Assembly: GCA_001788955.1 (NCBI GenBank)
Contig: MFXT01000026.1
Coordinates: forward strand, 3,760 to 67,759
Reading direction: 5' to 3'
DNA length: 64,000 nucleotides
Source: Candidatus Peribacteria bacterium RIFCSPHIGHO2_02_FULL_49_16
GTDB lineage: Bacteria > Patescibacteriota > Gracilibacteria > Peribacterales > Peribacteraceae
Program-made: the position numbers and the translations under genes
Notes under the pieces: generated by a model
What the model was told of the DNA's origin: nothing
What the model saw: the letters and a program-made list of their open reading frames with translations, nothing else
The model's database searches: none
Part shown: positions 9,065-19,502 of the stretch, one piece after another
How the letters are laid out: each line of letters opens with the position of its first letter
Position numbering within the stretch: position 1 is the stretch's first letter

Positions 9065-10855
9065 TCACTCTCGCTTTAAAATAGCCATGAATGCCTCCTG
9101 ATTGAGAAGAACTTTCCCCATTTGTTTCAGACGCTTCTTTCCTTTTTTCTGCTTTTCCAGCAACTTTCGTTTGCGTGTGACATCACCGCCGTATAAATGC
9201 CCGGTCACATCCTTTCGTAATGCAGGAACGGTTTCCCGTGCAACAATTTTTCCGCCGATAGCCGCCTGAATCGGGATTGCAAATTGGGCTTTCGGGATGA
9301 CCTTCTTCAAGGTATGACACAATCTGCTTCCAACATCATGCGCTTCACTACGGTGAACGATCGCACTTAATGCGTCTGCAGGTTCTCCTAAAAGGAGAAC
9401 ATTGAGTTTCACAAGATCGCCTTCTTTATACATCAACGGGTCATAGTGCATTGACCCAAACCCTTCCGTTGCGGATTTCAATGCATCAAAGAAATCGAGC
9501 ATGATTCCCTGCAGAGGAACCTCAAAGACCAGAAGTACTCTCTTTGCTTCGAGATACTGAAGTGATACATATTTTCCACGCCGGTCCTGCACAAGCGTCA
9601 TTACAGAGCCGATGTCCTCTGCACGACAGACAACCTCAAGCCGAACCCACGGCTCTCGAATGGAATCAATCAATGCCGCATCGGGAAAATCCGCTGGATT
9701 ACTCATGATTGCCGTCTGACCCTCCCTCTCTTTCAGCACACTCGATCGCATAACGACTTCATAACTGACTGTCGGCGCAGTGACGATAAGATCACAATCA
9801 TACTGGCGCTCCAGGCGTTCCTGAACAATATCAAGATGGAGAAGTCCCAAAAATCCGCAGCGAAATCCGTTTCCGAGAGCAGTGTTCCTTTCTGGCTCAA
9901 AGGTCAATGCCGCATCATTGAGCGCAAGCTTTTCCAGTGCCTCACGCAACTTGGGGTATCCATCCGCTTCGGTTGGGTATAAACCCGCAAAAACCATCGG
10001 CTGCACATGTTTGTAGCCCGGAAGCTGTTTCTGATCCGGCTGCGATGCAATCGTATCGCCGGTCTGCACAGAGCGGACATCTTTCATTCCCGTGACAATG
10101 TAACCGATTTCTCCCTCCAGCAATCGATCGCAAGCATGAAGCTCTGGCGTAAAATATCCCACCTCCTGGGTAATAAGCTGCTCTGCAGCCTCAAGAAGAT
10201 GCACAGACTGACCAGCCCAAATCTCTCCTTCCATCACACGAACATAGGCAATGACACCACGATAGGTATCCGCAACAGCATCAAAAACAAGTGCGCGCAT
10301 TCCTGCTCCACTTCCAGAAGGTTTCGGTGAAGGAATGCGATCTATAACCACATCCAGCACTTTCTCAACACCCGTTCCCTCTTTTGCAGATATATGAAGG
10401 ATTTCTTCTGATCTACACCCCAAAAGAGCGCAAACTTCCTGACTCACACGAATTGGATCCGCTGCCGGCAAATCGATCTTGTTGATAACAGGAATAATAG
10501 TGAGATCGTGTTCGAGCGCCATCATCAAAACCGCAATGGTCTGTGCCTGTATACCCTGTGATGCATCTACGAGCAGGATTGCCCCTTCACATGCCGCAAG
10601 CGAACGACTCACCTCATAGCGAAAATCCGTATGTCCCGGCGTATCAATCAAATTCAATTGATATTCCTTCCAGCGCATCCTCACCGGTTGCAGTTTTATT
10701 GTAATCCCCCTCTCACGCTCCAGATCCATCATATCGAGCATCTGCTGCTTGATATCCCGACCTTGAACGGTCTTTGTGATCTGTAAAAACCGATCGGCAA
10801 GAGTCGATTTTCCGTGATCAATATGGGCAATAATGCAGAAGTTTCGAATATTCAT
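9065..10855 (-). CDS. lepA: Elongation factor 4
   Basis: MNIRNFCIIAHIDHGKSTLADR; characteristic C-terminal domain. Confidence 0.97.
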   Translation of the reverse strand: MNIRNFCIIAHIDHGKSTLADRFLQITKTVQGRDIKQQMLDMMDLERERGITIKLQPVRMRWKEYQLNLIDTPGHTDFRYEVSRSLAACEGAILLVDASQGIQAQTIAVLMMALEHDLTIIPVINKIDLPAADPIRVSQEVCALLGCRSEEILHISAKEGTGVEKVLDVVIDRIPSPKPSGSGAGMRALVFDAVADTYRGVIAYVRVMEGEIWAGQSVHLLEAAEQLITQEVGYFTPELHACDRLLEGEIGYIVTGMKDVRSVQTGDTIASQPDQKQLPGYKHVQPMVFAGLYPTEADGYPKLREALEKLALNDAALTFEPERNTALGNGFRCGFLGLLHLDIVQERLERQYDCDLIVTAPTVSYEVVMRSSVLKEREGQTAIMSNPADFPDAALIDSIREPWVRLEVVCRAEDIGSVMTLVQDRRGKYVSLQYLEAKRVLLVFEVPLQGIMLDFFDALKSATEGFGSMHYDPLMYKEGDLVKLNVLLLGEPADALSAIVHRSEAHDVGSRLCHTLKKVIPKAQFAIPIQAAIGGKIVARETVPALRKDVTGHLYGGDVTRKRKLLEKQKKGKKRLKQMGKVLLNQEAFMAILKRE

Positions 10856-10872
10856 TCACCGCCAGTGTAAAC

Positions 10873-11793
10873 CTAAGAAGTGAAGAAGCACATTCCTTGG
10901 CGCAATAACTTCTCTCCCCTTTCTATCCGTCGGAGTACTTCTTCCCGTCCCACCCTCTGTTCCCGTATGAGCGCCTCCAACTTATCACCTGTAGACTGGG
11001 GTAATACGGAAAACGGTACCCCAAGTGCAAGGGCTACAAGCGCTCCATGATAACGCTGTGCAAAGACAAAGGATGATTCCTCTATTCGTCGCGAGAGATC
11101 ATCAAGTGAATCCACGCAAAAAACCGTGACATCACGAAAAGGGCAATGTTCTTCTTGTACATACACAACACGCACATCGTCCCATGTTTGACTTTCTCGA
11201 TACTCGTTTGCCATATTCCAAAAGGCTTTCGGGGAATTTTTACGGGGAATAATAGTGAATACATTCTGTGATCGTTCGGTTTCTTTCAGTAAAATTTCTT
11301 TGTAAATAGGATCAAATGAAAGAACAATTTCTGTATTCAATTGAAAAGACAGTACGCGTTCTTCGCTCAAGATATCCCGTACAGATACCGTCATCACCCG
11401 ACGAAGTATCCATCGCGCACACCATGTTCCAAGCATTGTGTGAAATGGCCCGATTCCCTGAAAAGCAAGATGGATGGGTTTATGAAAAAATCTCACAATG
11501 CATGCATGAATCCACCACAGAACACACGCGCGTACGGATTCACTATCGGTAAAAAGCGATCCTCCGCCAAAGACGACTCCATCACATCGCCACAGTACTC
11601 CAAGAGTCTTCCACCATGACGTAGAAAAAAACGAACGTACACCGCATGGAAGCCTGTGATATTCATTATCAGATGGATGTGCCGAAAGCACCTGCCACTG
11701 CACCTCTGGAAATGTTCGCAAAAAATACTCCTTTAATGCTTCATCTCCGAGATTGCCCACACCATAATTTCCAATCAAAATATATTTTTTCAT
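10873..11793 (-). CDS. Polysaccharide pyruvyl transferase family protein (CsaB-like)
   Basis: MKKYILIGNYGVGNLGDEAL, GGGSLFTDS, FVFAQRYHGALVALALGVPF. Confidence 0.8.
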   Translation of the reverse strand: MKKYILIGNYGVGNLGDEALKEYFLRTFPEVQWQVLSAHPSDNEYHRLPCGVRSFFSTSWWKTLGVLWRCDGVVFGGGSLFTDSESVRACVLWWIHACIVRFFHKPIHLAFQGIGPFHTMLGTWCARWILRRVMTVSVRDILSEERVLSFQLNTEIVLSFDPIYKEILLKETERSQNVFTIIPRKNSPKAFWNMANEYRESQTWDDVRVVYVQEEHCPFRDVTVFCVDSLDDLSRRIEESSFVFAQRYHGALVALALGVPFSVLPQSTGDKLEALIREQRVGREEVLRRIERGEKLLRQGMCFFTS

Positions 11794-12227
11794 GAAAGCT
11801 GGGACTCCTCTCCTGCTGCTTTCAGATCTTCTTTCGCCTCCTCTCTCACATTCATCGCCTCCACTTCTTCTTGTCGTCCGAAGCGCTCGGTGAGCTTGGC
11901 ACGCTTTCCGAATGCACTGCGCAAAAAGAAAAGCTTGGCACGACGCACCTTCGCAACCTTCTTCACCTCGATACTTTCGATCAACGCTGAATGCAACGGA
12001 TAGACCTTCTCCACCCATACCCCGGATACGAAACGTCGCAGGGTCATCGTCGCATCTGTGGAAACATGACCTCTGTGGATTTGGATGATAAGCCCATCAA
12101 ACGTTTGTATGCGTTCTTTGCCTCCTTCCAAAATGCGCTCACGCACACGCACCGTATATCCGGCTTTCAGCTCCGCAATGCGCCGTGGATTACCCTTTGT
12201 TTGTGCTTGAAGCAGCTGATTGGTCAT
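11790..12227 (-). CDS. rplS: 50S ribosomal protein L19
   Basis: GYTVRVRERILEGGKERIQTFDGLII, VEKVYPLHSALIESIEV, VRRAKLFFLR. Confidence 0.93.
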   Translation of the reverse strand: MTNQLLQAQTKGNPRRIAELKAGYTVRVRERILEGGKERIQTFDGLIIQIHRGHVSTDATMTLRRFVSGVWVEKVYPLHSALIESIEVKKVAKVRRAKLFFLRSAFGKRAKLTERFGRQEEVEAMNVREEAKEDLKAAGEESQLS

Positions 12228-12298
12228 GGAGGAAATAGTAGGAAAAGAGGGTATTGGAGTCAAATATTTATACCCTTTTCTACCCTTCCATTCTTCCA

Positions 12299-12886
12299 TC
12301 ACCGTTTCGCTTCTTCTATCTCCTTTTGTATCGTATTCACAATTAAAAGATGTCGGGGATCATTGAGGATGTCGGTCACAAAGCGATCTTTCAGGCTCAA
12401 TCGATAGAGAAAGTCTGCTTTGGAGAAGATGGAATACTTACTGTCTTTCAGATTCCTGTCTTGCAGCAGCAGCACCTCGATAAGTTCCCTCTGCACATCT
12501 CCCACAATCAAAAGATCAACTTTACTCTCCGTCCCGCAAAACGCACCTGCCAAAAGAACCAGTTCGACATTCGCAAGATTCCGTACACTATTGACGAGAG
12601 GACTCTCTCCCTGAACAACTTTTGAGAACAATGAACGAAGATCAACATACAGAAAAAAATCCTGATCGATGCGATAATACTTCTTGCGATTGCGATGACG
12701 CGCTTTGACGAGTCCGATCTTCCGAAGGTTTTCGAGCTCGCGACGAATGGAATTGATTTGCTCATTGAGCACGCGTGTCAGCTCTCGAATGAAGTATTCA
12801 CGTTCCGGATTCAGCAGGAATGTGGAGAGAAGTTTCACTCGTGTCTGACTGGAGAAGAGTGCTTTGAGAATGACAACAGAGGACAT
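12299..12886 (-). CDS. Winged-helix regulator with nucleotidyltransferase-like C-terminal domain
   Basis: N-terminal wHTH (REYFIRELTRVLNEQINSIRRELENLRKIGLV); C-terminal GAFCGTESKVDLLIVGDV NTase-like strand. Confidence 0.65.
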   Translation of the reverse strand: MSSVVILKALFSSQTRVKLLSTFLLNPEREYFIRELTRVLNEQINSIRRELENLRKIGLVKARHRNRKKYYRIDQDFFLYVDLRSLFSKVVQGESPLVNSVRNLANVELVLLAGAFCGTESKVDLLIVGDVQRELIEVLLLQDRNLKDSKYSIFSKADFLYRLSLKDRFVTDILNDPRHLLIVNTIQKEIEEAKR

Positions 12887-12994
12887 GTGCAAAAAGAGTA
12901 TTCAGTACAAGGAGTATTGTGCAAGAAAAGTGAACAACGATAAAGCAATTGAATAAAAAATCTACTCAACAAAAATTTTATGTATTGTCTAATA

Positions 12995-13016
12995 CTATTT
13001 GAAAGAACGCAAATAG
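12995..13016. promoter_or_regulatory. Inverted repeat, possible operator
   Basis: CTATTTG-aaagaacg-CAAATAG between the divergent wHTH gene and membrane-protein gene, near the -35 region of TATAAT at 13037-13042. Confidence 0.35.
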
Positions 13017-13054
13017 ACTGCAAATGATAAAAAATGTATAATGAAAAGATTTTT

Positions 13055-13477
13055 ATGACACAGAAAACGCACATTCAATCACAGCAACAAGAGAATGACA
13101 AACGCTCTCAAAGCGGGGGAAAAAAGGGAAAATTCGGCTATTTTGCTATCGCCTACTTTTTCTCCGTTGCCGCTTTCTACGATGCTGTTGGTCTTGTACT
13201 CCTCTTCTTTGGACTGGATGACTTTTGGATTGGCGATACGCTGTACGGATTCCTCTTTACGGCGCCGTTCCTCTTTTATTGTCATCACAAGCGCATCCGC
13301 GCTGCAAACTGGGCTGTCTTCGGTTTACTCTTTGAACTCGTTCCCTATCTTTCCATTCTTCTTTTGCAGTCTGTGTATTTCCTCTTCAAGGTATGGACAA
13401 CGAATGCGAAATCCGCATCACTTGTACAAATAGCGGGAAAAATGAAAAAACCTGCTCCTGTCTTAAAAGGGCAATAA
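13055..13477 (+). CDS. Hypothetical membrane protein
   Basis: ORF with hydrophobic segments. Confidence 0.6.
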   Translation: MTQKTHIQSQQQENDKRSQSGGKKGKFGYFAIAYFFSVAAFYDAVGLVLLFFGLDDFWIGDTLYGFLFTAPFLFYCHHKRIRAANWAVFGLLFELVPYLSILLLQSVYFLFKVWTTNAKSASLVQIAGKMKKPAPVLKGQ

Positions 13478-14578
13478 TGGAAGAAGCATCGCATACGCGT
13501 TCGGATTAATCAGACTCAAAATCACTGCGGCAAAAATCAACATCAATATCCCCACAATCGAATAAAGAATATGTTGCATCGCCTGTTGACGCAGTCCCGG
13601 GTTTCCTCCGGAGAGCATCAATTCATATCCTGCGATAATTGTTCGTACAACAGCAACACCCACGCCCATTGCAATAAGCCATGGCCAGATGGCATCAAGA
13701 TAATCGATCAAGACCTGAACTCCGGTGTTTTTACTTACGGTCCTGGCTCCACCAAAAGGCCGAAGTAAGACAATATCCGTGGAAGGAAGACCGCTCGCAG
13801 GTGCCGACGGCAGCAATGCAGCAGCGCAAAACCCCTCAATACAAAATGGAGCATCAGAGCAACAATTACCGTCAAAACCGCATGCAGTACCTTTCTGACG
13901 ACAGCATGTGCCATTATTGGCACCTGAACAAACCAATACTAGGTGTGGTTCCACACCATCTTGCTCTCCACAACAACGCTTGTCCGATTTCTGTGGATCG
14001 CACGACTTACCCAGTTCGATGCAAGCAGGAATTTCACTGCATGTATTTGTCTTTTCGTTACATTCGCCGGAACAACATTCACCACTGTTCGTACAACCTA
14101 CACCATTCCGCTTACAACAAAGACCTGCCTTTGGAGCGGGGGGGGAAGGACGGCTGCCATCCGAACAAGCGACTTCTTCCGATACACAACATTTCGTTTG
14201 TCCACCACACTGTATGGGCGGATTTTCTATAAGCTGTTTTCCTATAAATAGACATTCTTGACACAATCCTGTCAACAAATTGCATGATAAACCCGTACAG
14301 CAATCCGAATCCCTACCGCAACCGCCCTTGGCTCTGCAGCAGATCTGTTTCTCTTTATTTTTACTATCACATTCTAAACCTTTTTGACACGTTCCTTGAT
14401 TTTTTCCCTCACAGGGGTCACCAAAAGTTCCACCCTCCACAGGAGCAACTCCTCCCTGTCCACCTTGACCATCTGGTGCTCTTTGTTGTGCCATAACAGA
14501 AGAGAATCCTGCAAAATACGCCATGCAGAGAACAAGAGAGACAATGACCGTAGAAAGGTGTTTTTGCGTTTTCAGCAT
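13463..14578 (-). CDS. Secreted Cys-rich (knottin-like repeats) protein with C-terminal VirB2/TrbC-like pilin domain
   Basis: Signal peptide; repeated CCxxxGxxCxxxxxCCxxxxC blocks; C-terminal two-TM domain AGYELMLSGGNPGLRQQAMQHILYSIVGILMLIFAAVILSLI. Confidence 0.7.
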   Translation of the reverse strand: MLKTQKHLSTVIVSLVLCMAYFAGFSSVMAQQRAPDGQGGQGGVAPVEGGTFGDPCEGKNQGTCQKGLECDSKNKEKQICCRAKGGCGRDSDCCTGLSCNLLTGLCQECLFIGKQLIENPPIQCGGQTKCCVSEEVACSDGSRPSPPAPKAGLCCKRNGVGCTNSGECCSGECNEKTNTCSEIPACIELGKSCDPQKSDKRCCGEQDGVEPHLVLVCSGANNGTCCRQKGTACGFDGNCCSDAPFCIEGFCAAALLPSAPASGLPSTDIVLLRPFGGARTVSKNTGVQVLIDYLDAIWPWLIAMGVGVAVVRTIIAGYELMLSGGNPGLRQQAMQHILYSIVGILMLIFAAVILSLINPNAYAMLLPLLPF

Positions 14579-14657
14579 ACTGCTTACAGCGTAACTTTTT
14601 TTGCGAAAGGAACCCAATTTTCCAGGAACATTGCATTGCCAAAACACCCAATAAAGT

Positions 14658-14665
14658 AGTATAAT
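14658..14665. promoter_or_regulatory. Overlapping divergent -10 elements (AGTATAAT) between pilin-like and VirB6-like genes
   Basis: + TATAAT 14660-14665, 7 nt before ATG 14673; - strand TATACT 14658-14663. Confidence 0.5.
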
Positions 14666-14672
14666 TTATAGA

Positions 14673-16973
14673 ATGCCTAAAAATACAAACAACACTCATC
14701 CTGCATATACAAAAACATGCGTCATTATAACAATATTGGTATGTTTCTTTCTCCTACCGGAGCACGTGCATGCATCATATATCGGTGAGGCTGCGGTCAA
14801 TGCTGTTGCTTTGGCATTCAAAGAGATATTTAATGGTCTACTAAAACCTCTCCTCATCATACTCATCGGAACTGGATCTCTTGTGGGAAGTCTTCTGGTA
14901 TGGATCATATATCACGTGTCCATCTTCGTTCTCACACTTTTTGTGTTATTGGCAATTCAACTGGTCGAATCTACGCTTGTACCGACTGTCGGTTCTCTTG
15001 CCTACGATTATTTCTATTCACCAGTTATCCAAAATGGAATTTATGATGGACTCTGGGTTCCGTCGCGTGATCTCGTTCATGTATTTCTCGCCCTGATACT
15101 TCTCATCGGAGCGATCATGGTCATTATACAAGCAAACAAGGAATTCCTGCAGCAGCATGCGACAAAATTCATCCTCGCAATCATCGCCGTGAACTTCTCA
15201 TGGTTTATTCCCGGCGTCATTCTCGATATCTCTAACGTCGCGACAAAAACTGTTGCAGGTCTTGCTTCTCTGCCTCCATGCCAAAACTGTAGAGTGATAA
15301 CAAAAGTCTCTTCTCTACCCACACCGGAGTCGGAAGAAGTCGCATTTGAGACATATATCACAGAAGAGCTTGTAGGACCGAATAGCAGCGATGGAAGACT
15401 GATTGCAGGAGGACTGACAGCATATTACGGACAACTCCTAAAACAAGGGGCAAACATTATTCCGATGAATATCGAAAAAGTACTAGTAGAGCCTTTTAAG
15501 AACATTCTAAGTGCATTAAAAACAGGCGATCTTAATATAGTTATTGCAGGAAACGTCAGGTCTATTCCTGGTCCCATCTTGATTATCACAATGGCAATAC
15601 TCTATGTTTTTGCCCTTTTGGCTCTTGCAGTCGTATTTTTAATACGCATACCGATCCTCTGGCTCACTATGGGATTCATGCCTTTTATCATCTTGGGATA
15701 TCTGGTGCCTACTCTCAAACCCTACACATCAAAAATAGGAACGGCATTTCTTGGAGCAGCATTCATACCTGTCTTGGCAAGCGTTCCATTGACAGCAGGC
15801 TCTATCGTTTTGCGTCTCATACGAGTACCGATACAGCCAGGTATACAAGGTCTGATGCTCTTCTTCATCCCTATTACACTTTCCATTGGTATTGTTTGGC
15901 TTGGCATTTTCGCCGCTCTCCAGAGTTTTGACTTTGCGGGAGGAGCTGTTACAAAAACAACTGGTTGGTTTAAGGGTGTCGGCCAAGGCAGCGCACTATC
16001 CTTCGGTGCATGGGCAGCTCAACGTGCTCCTGGTACCCAATTTGCCATCCCTCTCCTAAAAAAATTCCCCGGCGCAGCTAAATTTGCACAGTTACAGCCA
16101 CTAGCGAAATTGCGAGAACGGATGGGTGTAAAGACTCCAGAAGAGCGCAAGAAGCGGGCACAAGAAGTTGCTCAAAAAATAGCGGGATTACAGAACCAAG
16201 AGTTGAATCCGGTACAAAAACAGCAATTAACAGAATTACAGAAGGAACAGAGAAATCTGGAATTAGGAAAAGCAACTTCAAAGAGTGAAGCTATATATAA
16301 AGGCGTGGCAGCAACACGTGGAGCAATCGGTAAAGCCTGGCAACAATTCAATACACCGACATCAACAGGAAAATTCATTCTTGGTGGCATCGGTTTGGCA
16401 GCAAGAGCACCCGAAGCACTCCAAAGGGCACCAGGACGAGTGGTGGCAGCTACTCTGCGCGGAGAAAATATGTCCGTCGGTGAAGCAGTTCGTGAGGGAA
16501 TTGGCGCGCATGTCAGCAATCAGGATACGACAAGAATGCATGAAGCATTACAGAAGAATCCACAGAAACTCGAAGACATTAAACAAAAAATTATAGCTCT
16601 AGGAAACACCGCTGACAAAGATAAAAACCAAATACTGGATGGGATTATCGGTGCTCTCAATGACATGGGCACGGGAATCTCTGTCACTCGTGATACACTC
16701 CCCAATTTGCTTGGTAAAATCCAAAAAATTTCTCTCAAAATTCCTGGGGAAAAAATGTTTGACAACACAACGGCTGAAGAACTCGAAGGTGATTTGGATC
16801 TCCACGTGCGAAAAGCGCGCGAGGCGACAGCTGCACCTCCCCCAGCTGCACCTGCATCTGCAGCCTCCTCTAAATCAGAGGCTCCATATAATTATTCTCC
16901 CAGTATTACTCCACCCCCACCTGAATCAGAAGAAAAAATTCCACTTTCAGATAGTGAGGGATCAAGCCCGTGA
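14673..16973 (+). CDS. Polytopic membrane protein, VirB6/TrbL-like, with long hydrophilic C-terminus
   Basis: Signal sequence, multiple TM segments, Pro/Ala/Ser-rich tail; divergent from a VirB2-like pilin gene. Confidence 0.6.
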   Translation: MPKNTNNTHPAYTKTCVIITILVCFFLLPEHVHASYIGEAAVNAVALAFKEIFNGLLKPLLIILIGTGSLVGSLLVWIIYHVSIFVLTLFVLLAIQLVESTLVPTVGSLAYDYFYSPVIQNGIYDGLWVPSRDLVHVFLALILLIGAIMVIIQANKEFLQQHATKFILAIIAVNFSWFIPGVILDISNVATKTVAGLASLPPCQNCRVITKVSSLPTPESEEVAFETYITEELVGPNSSDGRLIAGGLTAYYGQLLKQGANIIPMNIEKVLVEPFKNILSALKTGDLNIVIAGNVRSIPGPILIITMAILYVFALLALAVVFLIRIPILWLTMGFMPFIILGYLVPTLKPYTSKIGTAFLGAAFIPVLASVPLTAGSIVLRLIRVPIQPGIQGLMLFFIPITLSIGIVWLGIFAALQSFDFAGGAVTKTTGWFKGVGQGSALSFGAWAAQRAPGTQFAIPLLKKFPGAAKFAQLQPLAKLRERMGVKTPEERKKRAQEVAQKIAGLQNQELNPVQKQQLTELQKEQRNLELGKATSKSEAIYKGVAATRGAIGKAWQQFNTPTSTGKFILGGIGLAARAPEALQRAPGRVVAATLRGENMSVGEAVREGIGAHVSNQDTTRMHEALQKNPQKLEDIKQKIIALGNTADKDKNQILDGIIGALNDMGTGISVTRDTLPNLLGKIQKISLKIPGEKMFDNTTAEELEGDLDLHVRKAREATAAPPPAAPASAASSKSEAPYNYSPSITPPPPESEEKIPLSDSEGSSP

Positions 16974-16976
16974 TGG

Positions 16977-17141
16977 TTCGTGACGATATCTCCTTGTGTC
17001 ATATTGAGGGATTTTGCATCAGCAAAATCGTCACGAAATACGACACAAGGAATTGTGTGACGCTCTCGGAGAAACGTAGAATGCATTGCTCCGCACAATG
17101 CATAGGGACCCCCTCCCCTAGCCCCTCCCCTTTGGGAGGGG
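16977..17141. repeat. Cluster of nested/interleaved inverted repeats between convergent genes
   Basis: TTCGTGACGAT(16977-16987)/ATCGTCACGAA(17027-17037); CCTTGTGTC(16992-17000)/GACACAAGG(17042-17050); GATTTTGC-ATCA-GCAAAATC(17010-17029); ATGCATTG/CAATGCAT(17081-17103); CCCCTCCC/GGGAGGGG(17122-17141). Confidence 0.8.
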
Positions 17142-17231
17142 AACTCCTCCTTCTCCCTATGGGATGGGTGATCTGCGAGGGATTCGCAGTAACTGAATTC
17201 CCCACTCCCCCCTACAGGGACGTGTTTTCTA

Positions 17232-19454
17232 TCATTGTGTCATCAGGAACGCTTCTATGATGTCCCCTTCTTCAATCGCAAAAGTTGCATCGACGCGCAT
17301 ACCGCACTCGGAGCCTTCCTTGGCTTCTTTGATATCTTTATCCACCTTGCGCAGTGACGTAATGCGACCGGTCCCGACTTCCTCTTTTCCACGCTGAATG
17401 CGAAATGGCACGCGCTTGATGATGCCATCGAGCACACGCCCGCCAATAAGTTGTTCGCTTCCTTTTTTCAGGAAAATGCCTTTCACTTCCAAATGTCCCA
17501 GAATTTTCTCCGTCTCCTCCGGTTCAAGCAGTCCCTTCAGAAGGTCGTTCACTTCATCAAGCAAGGTATAGATCACATCGTATTCCCGAATTTCCACTCC
17601 CTGTGACTGTGCAACCTTGCGCACGGAAACCGACACGGGAACATGGAATGCCATCACGACGGCATCACCGGCGGATGCAAGCATCACATCGCTTTCAGAA
17701 ACTGCGCCAACCGCACCATGAATCACCTTCACACTGACCTTCTCTATTCCCTGCTTATGCAACGCTTCACTGATCGCCTCCAGAGAGCCGTGTGCATCCG
17801 CCTTCAGAACGATTTTGAGCTGCGTAAGTTTCCCTTCAGAGAGCCTTGCCACTAAATCGCTAAATCCCCGTTTTTGCAGATGCTCTGCCGTACGCAGAAG
17901 CTGCTCATGAACACCGCGTGCTTCTTTTTCCGATGACATCACCTGAAGAATATCGCCGGTATCTGGAACATTCTGAATGCCGGATATCTGTACCGCCGCC
18001 GATGGGGCCGCTTCAAAAAGCCTTTCTCCGTGCGCATCCATCATGGAACGCACCTTCCCGAAGGTCTTTCCGCAAATGAAGGAATCACCAATATGCAACG
18101 TCCCTGTGTTGACAATGACCGTTGCAAGAGACCCAAGAGAAGGATTCAGATGGCTTTCAATCACTGTTGCAATACCGGGACGTGCGGGATTTGCTTTGAA
18201 TTCCTCCATTTCGGCAATAAGGAGAATATGCTCAAGAAGCTCATTTAGTCCTTGTTTTTTCAGTGCACTACATGCGATAACCGGTGTGGAACCTCCCCAT
18301 TCTTCCGGCTGCAACTCATATCCCGCAAGTTCGCCCTTGATGCGATCAAGATCCGCTTCCGGCTTGTCCACCTTGGTAATCGCAACGATAATCGGCACAC
18401 CGGCGTCACGAATGTGAGCAAGAGCTTCATGCGTGGTCTCTTTCATCCCCTCATCGGCCGCAACAACGAGAACCGCAATATCCGTTATTTGCGCTCCGCG
18501 TGCGCGCATTGCCGTAAACGCCTCATGTCCGGGTGTGTCCAGAAACGTGATTGCCTTTTCGTTGTGGATGATCTGATATGCCCCGATATGTTGGGTAATA
18601 CCTCCGGATTCCGTGGCAACCACGTCCGTATGGCGAATAGCGTCCAGAAGCGACGTCTTTCCATGATCCACATGACCCATAATCACAACGATGGGAGGCC
18701 GGCTCACCAGAACGTCTGGATCGTCTTTCAAAAGTTCCTTGAGATTGCGATGGAAAAGATCTTCCACATTCGCTTTTTCCTGTTCCCGCTGCACATCAAC
18801 ACCAAGATCTGCCGCAATGATCGCAGCGGTATCAAAATCAATCGTCTGGTTGATCGTTGCAAGAACGCCATTTTTCATAAGGGCCTGAATGACATCGGGT
18901 ACCTGCACACCGGCTTTCTCTGCGAATTCCTTTACGGAAATTTGCTGCGGGATGACCACGACTCCCTCTTTCCGTTTGATCTGTTCCTGAAGAACCGTGC
19001 CAGACATTCTTTTTTGTCTTGGCATGATCCGCACTTTATTCTTCTCCTCCGTGCTCTCTCCAGTTTGTCCCTTTTGTGCTTCCTGTTGAAGGCTGTGCAG
19101 AGAAACTCCGTCCAAAGATAATTTCCGAAGCACAGGCAACGAATCCTGCTTTCTGTCTTGTTTCTGCTCTTTTGGAATACGTTCGTCGACGATTTCTTGT
19201 TCCCCGGATCCATCAGAGGGAAGAACATCATTCTCCTGTTGTTCCTGAAGCTGACTCCCCTCTTCCTCTTCCCCAAAAAATGCAGGAGGAACAGTAATAT
19301 GATGTTTTTTAGCAAGAAATCGAACAATCCCCTGTGCAAGATTATCGGGAACTTCACGATCTGTGGGTTTTATGCCGAAATCTACTTCCATAAGTTCATG
19401 CCGGAGCTGTTGCCCCGTCATATTGAGCGCCTTTGCCAATTGCACAAGCCGCAT
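17232..19454 (-). CDS. infB: Translation initiation factor IF-2
   Basis: [19 protein letters not shown], two IF2_N-like regions, C-terminal IF-2 domains. Confidence 0.97.
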   Translation of the reverse strand: MRLVQLAKALNMTGQQLRHELMEVDFGIKPTDREVPDNLAQGIVRFLAKKHHITVPPAFFGEEEEGSQLQEQQENDVLPSDGSGEQEIVDERIPKEQKQDRKQDSLPVLRKLSLDGVSLHSLQQEAQKGQTGESTEEKNKVRIMPRQKRMSGTVLQEQIKRKEGVVVIPQQISVKEFAEKAGVQVPDVIQALMKNGVLATINQTIDFDTAAIIAADLGVDVQREQEKANVEDLFHRNLKELLKDDPDVLVSRPPIVVIMGHVDHGKTSLLDAIRHTDVVATESGGITQHIGAYQIIHNEKAITFLDTPGHEAFTAMRARGAQITDIAVLVVAADEGMKETTHEALAHIRDAGVPIIVAITKVDKPEADLDRIKGELAGYELQPEEWGGSTPVIACSALKKQGLNELLEHILLIAEMEEFKANPARPGIATVIESHLNPSLGSLATVIVNTGTLHIGDSFICGKTFGKVRSMMDAHGERLFEAAPSAAVQISGIQNVPDTGDILQVMSSEKEARGVHEQLLRTAEHLQKRGFSDLVARLSEGKLTQLKIVLKADAHGSLEAISEALHKQGIEKVSVKVIHGAVGAVSESDVMLASAGDAVVMAFHVPVSVSVRKVAQSQGVEIREYDVIYTLLDEVNDLLKGLLEPEETEKILGHLEVKGIFLKKGSEQLIGGRVLDGIIKRVPFRIQRGKEEVGTGRITSLRKVDKDIKEAKEGSECGMRVDATFAIEEGDIIEAFLMTQ

Positions 19455-19502
19455 ACCGGAGCAAGAATAACAGAATGACAGGAATATCCCAAGAAGAAGC
19501 CA

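Noticed and set aside
17122-17141. Strong intrinsic terminator for infB or the VirB6-like gene
   Set aside because: CCCCTCCC/GGGAGGGG hairpin has no adjacent U tract on either strand; reported only as part of the repeat cluster
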